Of a stretch of DNA of 64,000 bases, positions 10,287 through 18,697 are shown piece by piece. How positions within the stretch are numbered: the stretch's first letter is position 1; each line of letters opens with the position of its first letter. The notes beneath the pieces are model-generated. The model saw nothing but the letters and a program-made list of their open reading frames with translations. It had not been told where the DNA came from and searched no databases. The DNA comes from Helicovermis profundi. GTDB lineage: Bacteria > Bacillota > Clostridia > Peptostreptococcales > Acidaminobacteraceae. Location of the stretch: NCBI RefSeq assembly GCF_033097505.1, contig NZ_AP028654.1:16001-80000 (forward strand). The letters run 5' to 3'. The translations under genes were made by a program, and so were the position numbers.

Positions 10287-10338
10287 AAAAAATACTAAGT
10301 TTATATGGAGATTAACCATATTAAACTTAGTATTTTTA
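10287..10338. terminator. Bidirectional terminator between serS and the aminotransferase
   Basis: A long inverted repeat (AATACTAAGTTTA with TAAACTTAGTATT, plus an inner TATGG/CCATA) is flanked by an A-run on the left and a T-run on the right. It can therefore end transcription from both sides. Confidence 0.85.
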
Positions 10339-10369
10339 CATTTTTAGAATAATTATTATATATTTTAAG

Positions 10370-11554
10370 TTACTTTTTAACTGTTTCAATATATTTTGCG
10401 ATTCTGTTTATGCCTTCTTCAACATCATTTATATCAGCAGCATAAGACATTCTTAGAAAATCATCATTACCGAATGCAATACCTGGAACCAAAGCTAATT
10501 TAAATTTATCAAGTAGTACATTACATACTTCAATTGAAAAACTATCCTTAAAGTTTACATTTTTTTTAATTTTACTAATATCCATGAAAATATAAAATGC
10601 TCCATCAGGTTGAATTATATCAATTTCATCTATTTTGTTAAACATTTTAATTGCAAGGTTTCTTCTTTTAGTATACCCTTCTAACATTTTTTTAGTGTCA
10701 TTAGTGCAAGATATTAAAGCTTCTTTTCCAGCTGCTTGAGAAACAGTACAGGGATGAGAAACCAAGTGACCTTGAATACTAGAAATAATTTTTGCAAGAT
10801 CCTTTCTACAAGCAGTATATCCAAGTCTCCAACCAGTCATAGCAGCAGATTTTGATAAGCCATTTATAGTAATAGTGTAATTATAAATATCTTTTGATAA
10901 ACTTGCTATTGAAGTGAAATTATCTACATATAATATTCTTTCATAGATTTCATCAGCTAATATAAAAATTTTATTTTCAACGCATATATTGGCTATTTCT
11001 ATTAATTCTTCTTTTGTGTATACAGCTCCGGTTGGATTTGAAGGATTAGTAATAAAAATTGCCTTTGTTTTATTTGTAATTGATTTTATTAATTCTTCTT
11101 TTGTTAATTTAAAATTATTTTCTTTTTTCGTATCAACAAATATTGGAACTCCACCAGTTAATTTAACCATTTCAGGATAGCTTACCCAGTATGGTTTTGG
11201 AATAATAACTTCATCTTCAGGATTTAATAGAGCAATTAATGTATTTGTTATTGCATGCTTAGCTCCGTTTGATATAACTATTTGATCAATATCATATTCT
11301 AAATTATTTTCTTTTTTTAATTTGTCTATAATAGCTTTTCTAAATTCTTTATTTCCCGCTGCAGCATCATATTTAGTAATATTATTGTGAATAGCTTCGA
11401 TTGCGGCATTTTTAGCATTTTCAGGAGTTAAAAAATCTGGTTCACCTATGCTTAAATTAAGTATATCAATACCACTATTTTTAAGTTCTTTGACTTTTGT
11501 GCTAATACCAATTGTAAATGATGGACTTATGTTACTTATTTTTTTTGAAAACAT
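10370..11554 (-). CDS. Pyridoxal-phosphate aminotransferase, class I (aspartate aminotransferase type)
   Basis: This is a 394-aa fold-type I PLP enzyme of the AspB/AspC I-gamma group. The family transfers amino groups from aspartate or other amino acids to 2-oxoglutarate. Signatures are NLSIGEPDFLTPENAK near the N-terminus, NPSNPTGAVYTKEEL, ADEIYERI, and NGLSKSAAMTGWRLGY with the PLP lysine. The family Arg near the C-terminus is in FLRMSYA. It is transcribed alone, divergent from the small membrane-protein gene. Substrate range cannot be fixed from sequence. Confidence 0.9.
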   Translation of the reverse strand: MFSKKISNISPSFTIGISTKVKELKNSGIDILNLSIGEPDFLTPENAKNAAIEAIHNNITKYDAAAGNKEFRKAIIDKLKKENNLEYDIDQIVISNGAKHAITNTLIALLNPEDEVIIPKPYWVSYPEMVKLTGGVPIFVDTKKENNFKLTKEELIKSITNKTKAIFITNPSNPTGAVYTKEELIEIANICVENKIFILADEIYERILYVDNFTSIASLSKDIYNYTITINGLSKSAAMTGWRLGYTACRKDLAKIISSIQGHLVSHPCTVSQAAGKEALISCTNDTKKMLEGYTKRRNLAIKMFNKIDEIDIIQPDGAFYIFMDISKIKKNVNFKDSFSIEVCNVLLDKFKLALVPGIAFGNDDFLRMSYAADINDVEEGINRIAKYIETVKK

Positions 11555-11760
11555 ATTGAAACCTCACTTTTATTGATTTATTTAATAAAACACATTATCT
11601 TTCTTTTATCCGATTATAACATTTAAGAGCTAAAAAACACATTAATAAATTAGAAAAAAACAAAATAATCTTAATTTAATAAAAATATTTAAGGATATAC
11701 TTATTTATGTCGATATTTGCTATAATGAAATGTAATTACTATTATTAATGTGGGGTTATT

Positions 11761-11973
11761 ATGGGATTTTTTAAAATTGTAGTTTTAATTTTTATTTTTT
11801 TTATATGTATTTCTATGTTTATTTATTTTATTAGAGATATTTTTAAAGATTATTTAATAGCAAGAAAGAGAGAAAATATTAGAAGAACAAAAAGATTTAA
11901 AAGTATTAAAGGTGGAAAAATACTTAATGAAAGCGTTTCAAATGATAAAGATAGATTAAGATTATATAGATAA
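11761..11973 (+). CDS. Small single-pass membrane protein, unknown
   Basis: This 70-aa protein has a hydrophobic segment at residues about 4-27 and then a strongly basic cytoplasmic tail rich in Lys and Arg. No family was recognised. GTGGGG before the ATG could act as the ribosome-binding site. An extended -10 (TGC-TATAAT, TATAAT at 11721-11726) lies 35 bp upstream. The decarboxylase gene follows within 65 bases, so the two are probably cotranscribed. Confidence 0.6.
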   Translation: MGFFKIVVLIFIFFICISMFIYFIRDIFKDYLIARKRENIRRTKRFKSIKGGKILNESVSNDKDRLRLYR

Positions 11974-12036
11974 ACAATGTGTAAAAATTGTGTTATATAT
12001 AGTGTGTATACCTATAAAAAGAAAGGAAAAGCTATT

Positions 12037-13479
12037 ATGGATTTATATAGTGGTATAAAAAAAATTTTAGATGAAGAATTAATATCATTTCATGTTCCTG
12101 GTCATAAAAATGGTCGTTTGTTAAAAGAGTATTTCAAAGATATTGATATATTAAAAATGGATTTAACAGAAATTGAGGGAAGTGATAATTTACATTCACC
12201 AAATGAAATAATATTAGAAAGTCAAAAAAAAGCCTCTAGATATTATAATTCTTTAGAGTCTTTTTTTATTGTTAATGGAACTACTGCGGGTATTCTTAGT
12301 ATGATTTCAGCATCGCTTGAGATGAATGATACTATTTTAATTACTCGTGATTGTCATAAATCAGTGCACAATTCAATTTATATTAATAAATTGAATGTAT
12401 TATATGCACCAGTTAATTTTGATGACAAAACGAAATTAAATATTGGACCAGATGAAGAAACAATGTTTAATATTATTGATAAGAATCCATCTATAAAAGC
12501 AGTAGTATTAACGTATCCGTCTTATAGCGGAGTCTGTTATAATATAAATAAAATTATAGAATATGCACATTGTAAAAATATAATAGTGCTAGTTGATGAA
12601 GCTCATGGAGCACATCTTAAACTTAATAATAAATTACCTAGTTCTGCTGTGGATTTAGGTGGAGATATTATTGTTCAAAGTACTCATAAAATGCTTATTT
12701 CACTTACACAAAGTGCTATTATACATTACAATAGCAAAAGAGTTGATTTAGATAAATTTAAATATTTTTTAAGTGTTTTTCAAAGCAGCTCTCCTTCATA
12801 TTTATTAATGACATCTTTAGATATAAGTATAGATATGGCAATTGAGAATGGCGAAAATTATGTTGATTTATATTTAAAAGAGTTTGAAATATTCAAGAGC
12901 AAATTATGTACTCTTAATAATTTTTATCTTCAAAATTCATATATTATGCAAAGTTATAGTAATATTAAAGTAGATCCTTTTAAAATTAATATTGGTATAA
13001 ATTGTGGAGCGATTCTAGGCTATGAATTGGAAAAAATACTAAGAAAAAAATATGCTATTCAAATTGAATATTCAACCGAAACTATGATTTTACTTATAGC
13101 TTCAATTGCGACAACAAAAAATGATCTTGATAGATTATTCACTTCGTTAAAAGAAATAGATATATATCTAAATCAGAAAACTATGGATAAAAAAAAGAAT
13201 GAATTTGAATTAATTTTATTAAATAAAATTCCAAAACAAAAATATAATAGCTATATTACCAAAACATTTAATTTTGAAGAAATATTATTATCAGAAAGCG
13301 TTGGGAGAGTATCATATGATTTTATAATTCCTTATCCTCCAGGAATTCCAATTTTAGTGCCAGGTGAAATTATTAATTTGTCATTAGTAAATAAGCTTGA
13401 AAAAATGCTTTTTAGTGATTTTAAAGTGGAAGGAATAACAAATAAGCCGAATTATTCATTAAGAGTTGTAGAAATATAA
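12037..13479 (+). CDS. Orn/Lys/Arg decarboxylase family protein (YaaO-like)
   Basis: This PLP-dependent fold-type I decarboxylase has 480 aa from the ATG at 12037, which follows AAAGGAAAAG. The open frame extends to 11977, but those 20 residues do not resemble the family. Motifs are HVPGHKNGR at the N-terminus, DEAHGAHL for PLP contact, and STHKMLISLTQSA with the PLP lysine. The C-terminal small domain keeps PPGIPILVPGE. In Bacillus the equivalent gene (yaaO) begins the tmk-holB-yaaT cluster, and here it also precedes holB. Arginine or lysine decarboxylation for polyamine or cadaverine formation is likely. The substrate is uncertain. Confidence 0.85.
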   Translation: MDLYSGIKKILDEELISFHVPGHKNGRLLKEYFKDIDILKMDLTEIEGSDNLHSPNEIILESQKKASRYYNSLESFFIVNGTTAGILSMISASLEMNDTILITRDCHKSVHNSIYINKLNVLYAPVNFDDKTKLNIGPDEETMFNIIDKNPSIKAVVLTYPSYSGVCYNINKIIEYAHCKNIIVLVDEAHGAHLKLNNKLPSSAVDLGGDIIVQSTHKMLISLTQSAIIHYNSKRVDLDKFKYFLSVFQSSSPSYLLMTSLDISIDMAIENGENYVDLYLKEFEIFKSKLCTLNNFYLQNSYIMQSYSNIKVDPFKINIGINCGAILGYELEKILRKKYAIQIEYSTETMILLIASIATTKNDLDRLFTSLKEIDIYLNQKTMDKKKNEFELILLNKIPKQKYNSYITKTFNFEEILLSESVGRVSYDFIIPYPPGIPILVPGEIINLSLVNKLEKMLFSDFKVEGITNKPNYSLRVVEI

Positions 13480-13566
13480 TGTTTGTTAAGTAAATTTCTG
13501 ATATAATTAACTGATTAGAATAATTCTATTGATTGGATAGTAGTATGTTTTAAAGGAGATTAAATA

Positions 13567-14124
13567 ATGAAAAAAGAGATAATAGAGTGGATAAAATCAA
13601 TAATATTTGCAGTTATTTTTGTAGGTTTAATAAATATGTTTTTTGTACCTACAATGGTTTATAGTATATCAATGAACCCAACATTAGTAGAAAAAGATTT
13701 GTTAATATTAAAAAGAACAGAAAATGTTAAATACGGTGATATTGTTTCGTTTAAAAGTGATTTAAAAATTACATCAAGTGATGTGAAAAAACTTAATATA
13801 ATTCAAAGGCTTTATGTGAATACGAATTCTAGTAAGAATTTGATTAAGCGGGTTATAGGAGTACCTGGAGATTCAATAAAAATAGAAGATGAAAAAGTAT
13901 ATATTAACGGTAAACTTATGGATGAACCTTACTTAGGGTCTCCAACAAATGGAACAATTTATATTGAAAAGCTTGGAGATAATGAATACTTTATGATGGG
14001 GGATAATAGAAGTCATAGTTTAGATAGTAGATACCCTTCAGTTGGTACAATTAAAGGAGATAAGATAATTGGTAAAGTATTATTTAGAATACTTCCATTT
14101 AATAAAATTGGTAAAGTGAATTAA
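13567..14124 (+). CDS. lepB: Signal peptidase I
   Basis: This membrane-bound serine protease removes signal peptides from exported proteins. It has 185 aa. One N-terminal transmembrane segment (residues about 11-30) is followed by the catalytic serine S35 in the SMNPTL motif. The catalytic lysine K94 lies in the LIKRVIGVPGD motif. The box D/E segments MMGDNRSHSLDSRYP are present. GGAGAT lies before the ATG. It sits where tmk is found in the Bacillus arrangement, between the decarboxylase and holB. Confidence 0.95.
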   Translation: MKKEIIEWIKSIIFAVIFVGLINMFFVPTMVYSISMNPTLVEKDLLILKRTENVKYGDIVSFKSDLKITSSDVKKLNIIQRLYVNTNSSKNLIKRVIGVPGDSIKIEDEKVYINGKLMDEPYLGSPTNGTIYIEKLGDNEYFMMGDNRSHSLDSRYPSVGTIKGDKIIGKVLFRILPFNKIGKVN

Positions 14125-14146
14125 TTATTCAAAAAAGTAGGTATTT

Positions 14147-15124
14147 ATGAGTATAAGTAGCGTAATAGGACACAAAAAGAATATTAAATTTTTGCTTAAA
14201 ACAATTAGAAAAGATGAAATATCTCATAGTTATATATTCGAAGGTTCATCTGGAATTGGTAAGAAGAAAGTTGCTTTAGAAATATCAAAGTATATATTAT
14301 GTAAAAATGCGACAGATGATAGTTGTAACATTTGTAAGAGTTGTGTGGAATTTAATACTTTAAATCATTCAGATTTTATGCTTATTGAAGCTGAGGGTAA
14401 TTCAATAAAGAATGAAAAAATCGAAGAATTTCAAGAATTTATTCACATAAAACCAAATGAAAATGACAAGAAAATTGTTGTAATTGATAATTCTGAACTT
14501 ATGACAATAAGTGCGCAAAATAGAATATTAAAAATATTAGAAGAACCACCTAAGTATGCATTAATTATACTTATTACTGCAAGAAAATCTTCACTTGTTC
14601 AGACAATTGTATCAAGGTGTCAAAGTATTAATTTTAATAATTTATTAGATGAAGAAATTAACGAATTCTTGATTAATAATGGAGTTGATTTTGAAAAATC
14701 TAGGATATTTTCAAAATTTTCAAATGGTTCAATTGTTTTAGCAAGAAAACTAATAGATAATGATAATTTTATGAATTTAAGAGATAAAGTTATGGAATTA
14801 TCCAATATACTGATTTATAAAAAAAAGTGTGAATTATTTGATATGCTAAAGAACTTTGAAGACCTTAAAAATAATCAATATGAAATTTTAAATTTGCTTG
14901 AGATATGGTTTAGAGATTTACTTTTATTAAGCTTATTTGATGACGAAAAAGTTCTTTTTAATATTGATAAAGTAGATATACTAAAAAAACAATCGAAAAC
15001 AATCGAAATTAATAAATTAGTACAGTGTTTGGAGTTTATTTCTAGTTCTAGGAATAAACTTGAGAAATACGTAAATTATGCACTTGTTTTAGAAGATTTG
15101 TTCTTAAAAATTCAGGAGGTTTAA
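14147..15124 (+). CDS. holB: DNA polymerase III delta' subunit HolB
   Basis: This is the clamp-loader subunit that, with delta and tau, loads the sliding clamp. It has 325 aa. The AAA+ region has a Walker A-like GSSGIGKKK (33-41) and the zinc cysteines C52, C60, C63 and C66. The LEEPP segment and a sensor-1-type SRC motif follow. The Walker A is slightly altered relative to GxxGxGKT, as is common in non-hydrolysing delta' subunits. It is followed after one base by yaaT, the conserved Firmicutes order. Confidence 0.93.
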   Translation: MSISSVIGHKKNIKFLLKTIRKDEISHSYIFEGSSGIGKKKVALEISKYILCKNATDDSCNICKSCVEFNTLNHSDFMLIEAEGNSIKNEKIEEFQEFIHIKPNENDKKIVVIDNSELMTISAQNRILKILEEPPKYALIILITARKSSLVQTIVSRCQSINFNNLLDEEINEFLINNGVDFEKSRIFSKFSNGSIVLARKLIDNDNFMNLRDKVMELSNILIYKKKCELFDMLKNFEDLKNNQYEILNLLEIWFRDLLLLSLFDDEKVLFNIDKVDILKKQSKTIEINKLVQCLEFISSSRNKLEKYVNYALVLEDLFLKIQEV

Positions 15125-15125
15125 A

Positions 15126-16148
15126 ATGATAGAGGTTGTTGGAATAAGATTTAAAAAAGCGGGAAAAATTTATTATTTTGATCCCGATAATATTGAAATA
15201 GAAAGAGATGAAAATGTAATAGTAGAAACGGCTAGAGGCATAGAATATGGAAAAGTTGTTATTGGAAAAAGAAATGTTCCAGATGACGAAATAGTTCAAC
15301 CACTAAAAAAGGTTTTAAGGGTTTCTACTGAAGAAGATGATATTACGCATGCACAGAATAAGAAAAAGAAGAAAGAAGCTTTTGAAATATGCGTTGAAAA
15401 AATAGAAAAACATGAAATGGACATGAAACTTATTGATGTTGAATATACATTTGATAATAATAAAGTAATTTTTTATTTTACTGCTGAAGGTAGAGTTGAT
15501 TTTAGAGACTTGGTAAAAGATTTAGCTTCTGTGTTTAAAACAAGAATAGAATTAAGACAAATTGGAGTTAGAGATGAAGCAAAGATGGTTAATGGAATCG
15601 GACCTTGTGGCTTAAGACTTTGCTGTGCAAATTGGCTAGGTGATTTTGCTCCAGTTTCTATAAAAATGGCAAAGGATCAAAGTTTATCTTTAAATCCATC
15701 AAAAATATCTGGAGTATGTGGTAGATTAATGTGCTGCTTAAAATATGAATATAATACTTATAAAGATCTTAGAAAAGTAATGCCTGTACGTGGGGAAAAA
15801 ATAATAACTCCTAGTGGAAAAGCAATAGTTGTTAATAGTAGTATTTTACATGAAAATGTTAAAGTGAGATTAATCTCTGAGGATAAAAAACATGAGTTAG
15901 AAGATGAAATCTTGATATTTGGAAAAGACGAAATTAAGAGAATTGAAAAAATTAAAAATAAAGACGATCATGAAAAATTAGATGTTGAAACTATGAAAGA
16001 ACTTGAAGAGTTAGATGAAACAAAAAAATCTAGTAAAAAAAGACCAACTAATAATAAGAAAAAGAACTATAATAGACAAGATAATAAAAAGAATGATTAT
16101 AAAAAACAAGAGGTTAAAAGTGAGCAAAAATTTGTTAAAAGAAAATGA
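15126..16148 (+). CDS. yaaT: PSP1 domain protein YaaT/RicT
   Basis: This protein has 340 aa. In Bacillus subtilis YaaT (RicT) forms the Y-complex with RicA and RicF, which carries Fe-S clusters and supports RNA maturation and phosphorelay activity. The PSP1 core has its conserved cysteines in GPCGLRLCC and GVCGRLMCCLKYEY. The last 60 or so residues are a Lys/Asn-rich low-complexity tail whose coding region overlaps the start of the next gene. AGGAGG overlaps the end of holB, so translation is likely coupled. Confidence 0.92.
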   Translation: MIEVVGIRFKKAGKIYYFDPDNIEIERDENVIVETARGIEYGKVVIGKRNVPDDEIVQPLKKVLRVSTEEDDITHAQNKKKKKEAFEICVEKIEKHEMDMKLIDVEYTFDNNKVIFYFTAEGRVDFRDLVKDLASVFKTRIELRQIGVRDEAKMVNGIGPCGLRLCCANWLGDFAPVSIKMAKDQSLSLNPSKISGVCGRLMCCLKYEYNTYKDLRKVMPVRGEKIITPSGKAIVVNSSILHENVKVRLISEDKKHELEDEILIFGKDEIKRIEKIKNKDDHEKLDVETMKELEELDETKKSSKKRPTNNKKKNYNRQDNKKNDYKKQEVKSEQKFVKRK

Positions 16149-16893
16149 AAGAATTGATGATTTACAACTTAATGGGCTTAAAATAATTCAAAATAAAAAA
16201 GGGTTTTGCTTTGGGATAGATGCAGTACTATTATCTAATTTTGTAAAAATAAAAAATAATCAAATTGCAGTTGATCTTGGAACAGGAACAGGAATAATTC
16301 CTTTACTAATATCAGAAAAAACAAATGTTAAGAATATTATAGCATTTGAAATACAAAATGAAGTTTATGATATGGCCTTAAGAAGCGTGAAGTTAAATAA
16401 TTTAGAAAACAAAATTACTATAATAAACGATGACTTAAATAACGTAGAAAAACATATTAAGAAAAATTCTATTGATGTTGTTATTTCTAACCCGCCATAT
16501 TTTACTAGCGGAGGAGCATTACTTAATCCTAGCGACTATAAAGCTATATCAAGACATGAAGTAATGTGTACTTTTGATGATATAGCAAGAAATACTAATT
16601 ATATGTTAAAACCCGGTGGTCAATTTTTTTTAATTCATAGACCACATAGATTGGTTGATGTTATATGTACACTAAGAAAATATAAATTAGAGCCAAAGGA
16701 AATTAGATTTGTAGCTCCAAAGAGAGGCAAGAAACCAAATATTATGCTTATTAAGGCATCAAAATTTGGAAATTCAGAATTAAAATTTTTAGATCCACTT
16801 ATAGTTTATAACGATGACGGAACATACACAGATGAAATATTTGATATTTATGATGGTGTAAAAATAGATGTTTTTGATAAAAGAGGAAAATAA
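16120..16893 (+). CDS. tRNA1(Val) (adenine37-N6)-methyltransferase-like protein (TrmN6/YabB)
   Basis: This is an S-adenosylmethionine-dependent methyltransferase of the TrmN6 family. The GTG at 16120 behind AGAGG gives 257 aa, close to the usual 245-250, and overlaps the end of yaaT by 29 bases. The open frame starts at 16015, but the extra residues are a lysine-rich shadow of the yaaT tail. The SAM site DLGTGTGIIPLLIS and the catalytic NPPY motif (SNPPYFTSGG) identify an N6-adenine methylase fold. It sits in the conserved yaaT-yabB-rsmI order. Its tRNA target is inferred from the family. Confidence 0.88.
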   Translation: MSKNLLKENERIDDLQLNGLKIIQNKKGFCFGIDAVLLSNFVKIKNNQIAVDLGTGTGIIPLLISEKTNVKNIIAFEIQNEVYDMALRSVKLNNLENKITIINDDLNNVEKHIKKNSIDVVISNPPYFTSGGALLNPSDYKAISRHEVMCTFDDIARNTNYMLKPGGQFFLIHRPHRLVDVICTLRKYKLEPKEIRFVAPKRGKKPNIMLIKASKFGNSELKFLDPLIVYNDDGTYTDEIFDIYDGVKIDVFDKRGK

Positions 16894-16894
16894 T

Positions 16895-17734
16895 ATGGAT
16901 ATTATGGGAACATTGTATATATGCCCTACTCCGATTGGAAATTTGGAAGACATAACACTTAGAGTTATTAGAATTTTTCAGGAGGTAGATTTAATAGCGG
17001 CTGAAGACACAAGGCATACAATTAAAATATTAAATCATTTAAAAATTGAAAAACCTTTATTAAGTTATCATGAACATAATAAATTTAAAGTTGAACAAAC
17101 ATTAATTTCAAAACTTAAAAATGGGAAAAATATTGCATTAGTTTCTGATGCAGGAATGCCTGGAATTTCAGATCCAGGTGAAGAATTAATTAAGAGATGT
17201 ATAGAAGAAAACATAGAAACCTATTGTCTTCCAGGCCCAAGTGCACTAATAAACGCAGTTGTTTTATCTGGACTTTCAACAAGAAGATTTTCTTTTGAAG
17301 GTTTTTTGGGTAAGTCTAAAAAAGAAAGGGTTAGTAGATTAGAAAAAATTAAATATGATGATCGAACTTTAATTTTTTACGAAGCTCCACATAGATTAAA
17401 AAACACTTTAAAAGATATTTACGCGGTATTTGGTGATAGAAAATGCTCTGCAGCAAGGGAATTAACAAAAAAGTTTGAAGAATATAATAGAATGAATTTA
17501 AGTGATATGATTGAATACTATAAGGAAAATAATCCGCGTGGTGAATTTGTTCTAGTTGTTGAAGGCGCATTAAATGAAGAAAAAAATGAAATTGAATTTA
17601 CAGTTTCTATAAAAGATCAGTTAAATGAATTAATAAGAGAAGGCATGGAGAAAAAAGACGCAATAACCTACATTGCCAAATTAAGAAAAATCCCGAAAAA
17701 AAATGTGTATAAAGAATCTTTTGATAATGATTAA
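16895..17734 (+). CDS. rsmI: 16S rRNA (cytidine1402-2'-O)-methyltransferase RsmI
   Basis: RsmI 2'-O-methylates C1402 in the 16S decoding centre. It has 279 aa from the ATG at 16895 behind GAGGA, and the upstream in-frame ATG at 16868 lies inside the previous gene. The tetrapyrrole-methylase fold is shown by YICPTPIGNLEDITLR, AAEDTRHT, SDAGMPGISDPG, CLPGPSA and FYEAPHRL. The end of the protein has the small RsmI helical domain. It overlaps nothing and follows trmN6 by one base. Confidence 0.95.
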   Translation: MDIMGTLYICPTPIGNLEDITLRVIRIFQEVDLIAAEDTRHTIKILNHLKIEKPLLSYHEHNKFKVEQTLISKLKNGKNIALVSDAGMPGISDPGEELIKRCIEENIETYCLPGPSALINAVVLSGLSTRRFSFEGFLGKSKKERVSRLEKIKYDDRTLIFYEAPHRLKNTLKDIYAVFGDRKCSAARELTKKFEEYNRMNLSDMIEYYKENNPRGEFVLVVEGALNEEKNEIEFTVSIKDQLNELIREGMEKKDAITYIAKLRKIPKKNVYKESFDND

Positions 17735-17788
17735 TTAGTAATTTCTTGGATTTAGAGAAAATTTAGAATACTATGGCACAAATAAAAT

Positions 17789-17824
17789 AAAAAAAGTTGA
17801 AATTATATAAATTTCAACTTTTTT
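17789..17824. terminator. Bidirectional terminator between rsmI and abrB
   Basis: AAAAAGTTGAAATT and AATTTCAACTTTTT form an inverted repeat with an A-run and T-run at the ends. It serves both convergent genes. Confidence 0.85.
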
Positions 17825-17846
17825 ATAAGTTATCATAAAAACAAAA

Positions 17847-18092
17847 TTACTTAAGATTACCAATTTCTTTGATACATTCTGGACAAACGTTTTTACCTTT
17901 AAGATTAATAACGTTTTTTGCTTGACCACAGAAAATACATGCTGGTTCATATTTTTTAAAAATAACAGTATCTCCTTCTGTAAAAATCTCAAGTGAATCT
18001 TTTTCAGCGATGCTTAGAGTTCTTCTTAACTCAATTGGTATTACAACTCTACCTAGCTCATCTACTTTTCTTACGATGCCTGTTGACTTCAT
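17847..18092 (-). CDS. abrB: AbrB-family transition-state regulator
   Basis: This 81-aa DNA-binding protein has an N-terminal swapped-hairpin AbrB domain (TGIVRKVDELGRVVIPIELR, residues 4-23). The C-terminal extension holds C52, C55, C70 and C73, a CxxC...CxxC zinc ribbon common in clostridial AbrB proteins. In Firmicutes such proteins repress post-exponential genes. The ATG follows GAGGA. It is transcribed alone, opposite to its neighbours. Bacillus abrB also lies next to rsmI and metG. Confidence 0.92.
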   Translation of the reverse strand: MKSTGIVRKVDELGRVVIPIELRRTLSIAEKDSLEIFTEGDTVIFKKYEPACIFCGQAKNVINLKGKNVCPECIKEIGNLK

Positions 18093-18253
18093 AAATTCCT
18101 CCTATTGTGCAATAATATTATTCTTCCCAATTAAATAATACTAAAGTTGTAAATAAAAGTCAATGTTTATTTTTAAAAAGGCTTATTTGTATAAATAATT
18201 TATGATACAATAAACATGTATTTTAGCTATATTATTGAAAGAGGTGATTGCTT

Positions 18254-18649
18254 TTGAATGGAGAAATTATATTTACATTAAAAGATATTGGTATGTTTGT
18301 TTTGTGGCTTTTATTATGTGGTATATTAGTATATATTATTTTACTTCTTAAGAATTTATATTCATCGCTAAAAGTGGTAAAAGGTATAATAAAAAATAAT
18401 GAAGAAAGTATTAATAAAGTTTTAGATGAATCCCCTGGTATTTCAAAAAATATTAATGATATTTCTAAAGAAGTTGCATATGATTTATCAGTTTTCAAAG
18501 GAACAATTGATAATATCGCTGAAACTAGTGAATCTGTAACTGGTGTTATAAAAGATAATAATACAGTAGTTGATAGTATGTCGTCTGTATTACATACTGC
18601 TACTATGGCTAAAAAGGCAGTAGATAAATTTTTAGCTAAAGATGAATAG
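18254..18649 (+). CDS. Small membrane-anchored protein (DUF948-like)
   Basis: This protein has 131 aa from a TTG at 18254, placed five bases after GAGGTGAT. One hydrophobic segment spans residues about 8-35. The rest is helical and predicted extracytoplasmic or cytoplasmic coiled coil, with regularly spaced Ile/Val/Ser like DUF948 proteins. No catalytic motif is seen. It precedes metG by about 50 bases. The family assignment is tentative. Confidence 0.6.
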   Translation: MNGEIIFTLKDIGMFVLWLLLCGILVYIILLLKNLYSSLKVVKGIIKNNEESINKVLDESPGISKNINDISKEVAYDLSVFKGTIDNIAETSESVTGVIKDNNTVVDSMSSVLHTATMAKKAVDKFLAKDE

Positions 18650-18697
18650 ATATTAATAAAAAAATGTAGAATTTTATATAGTTTTAGGAGGTAAATT

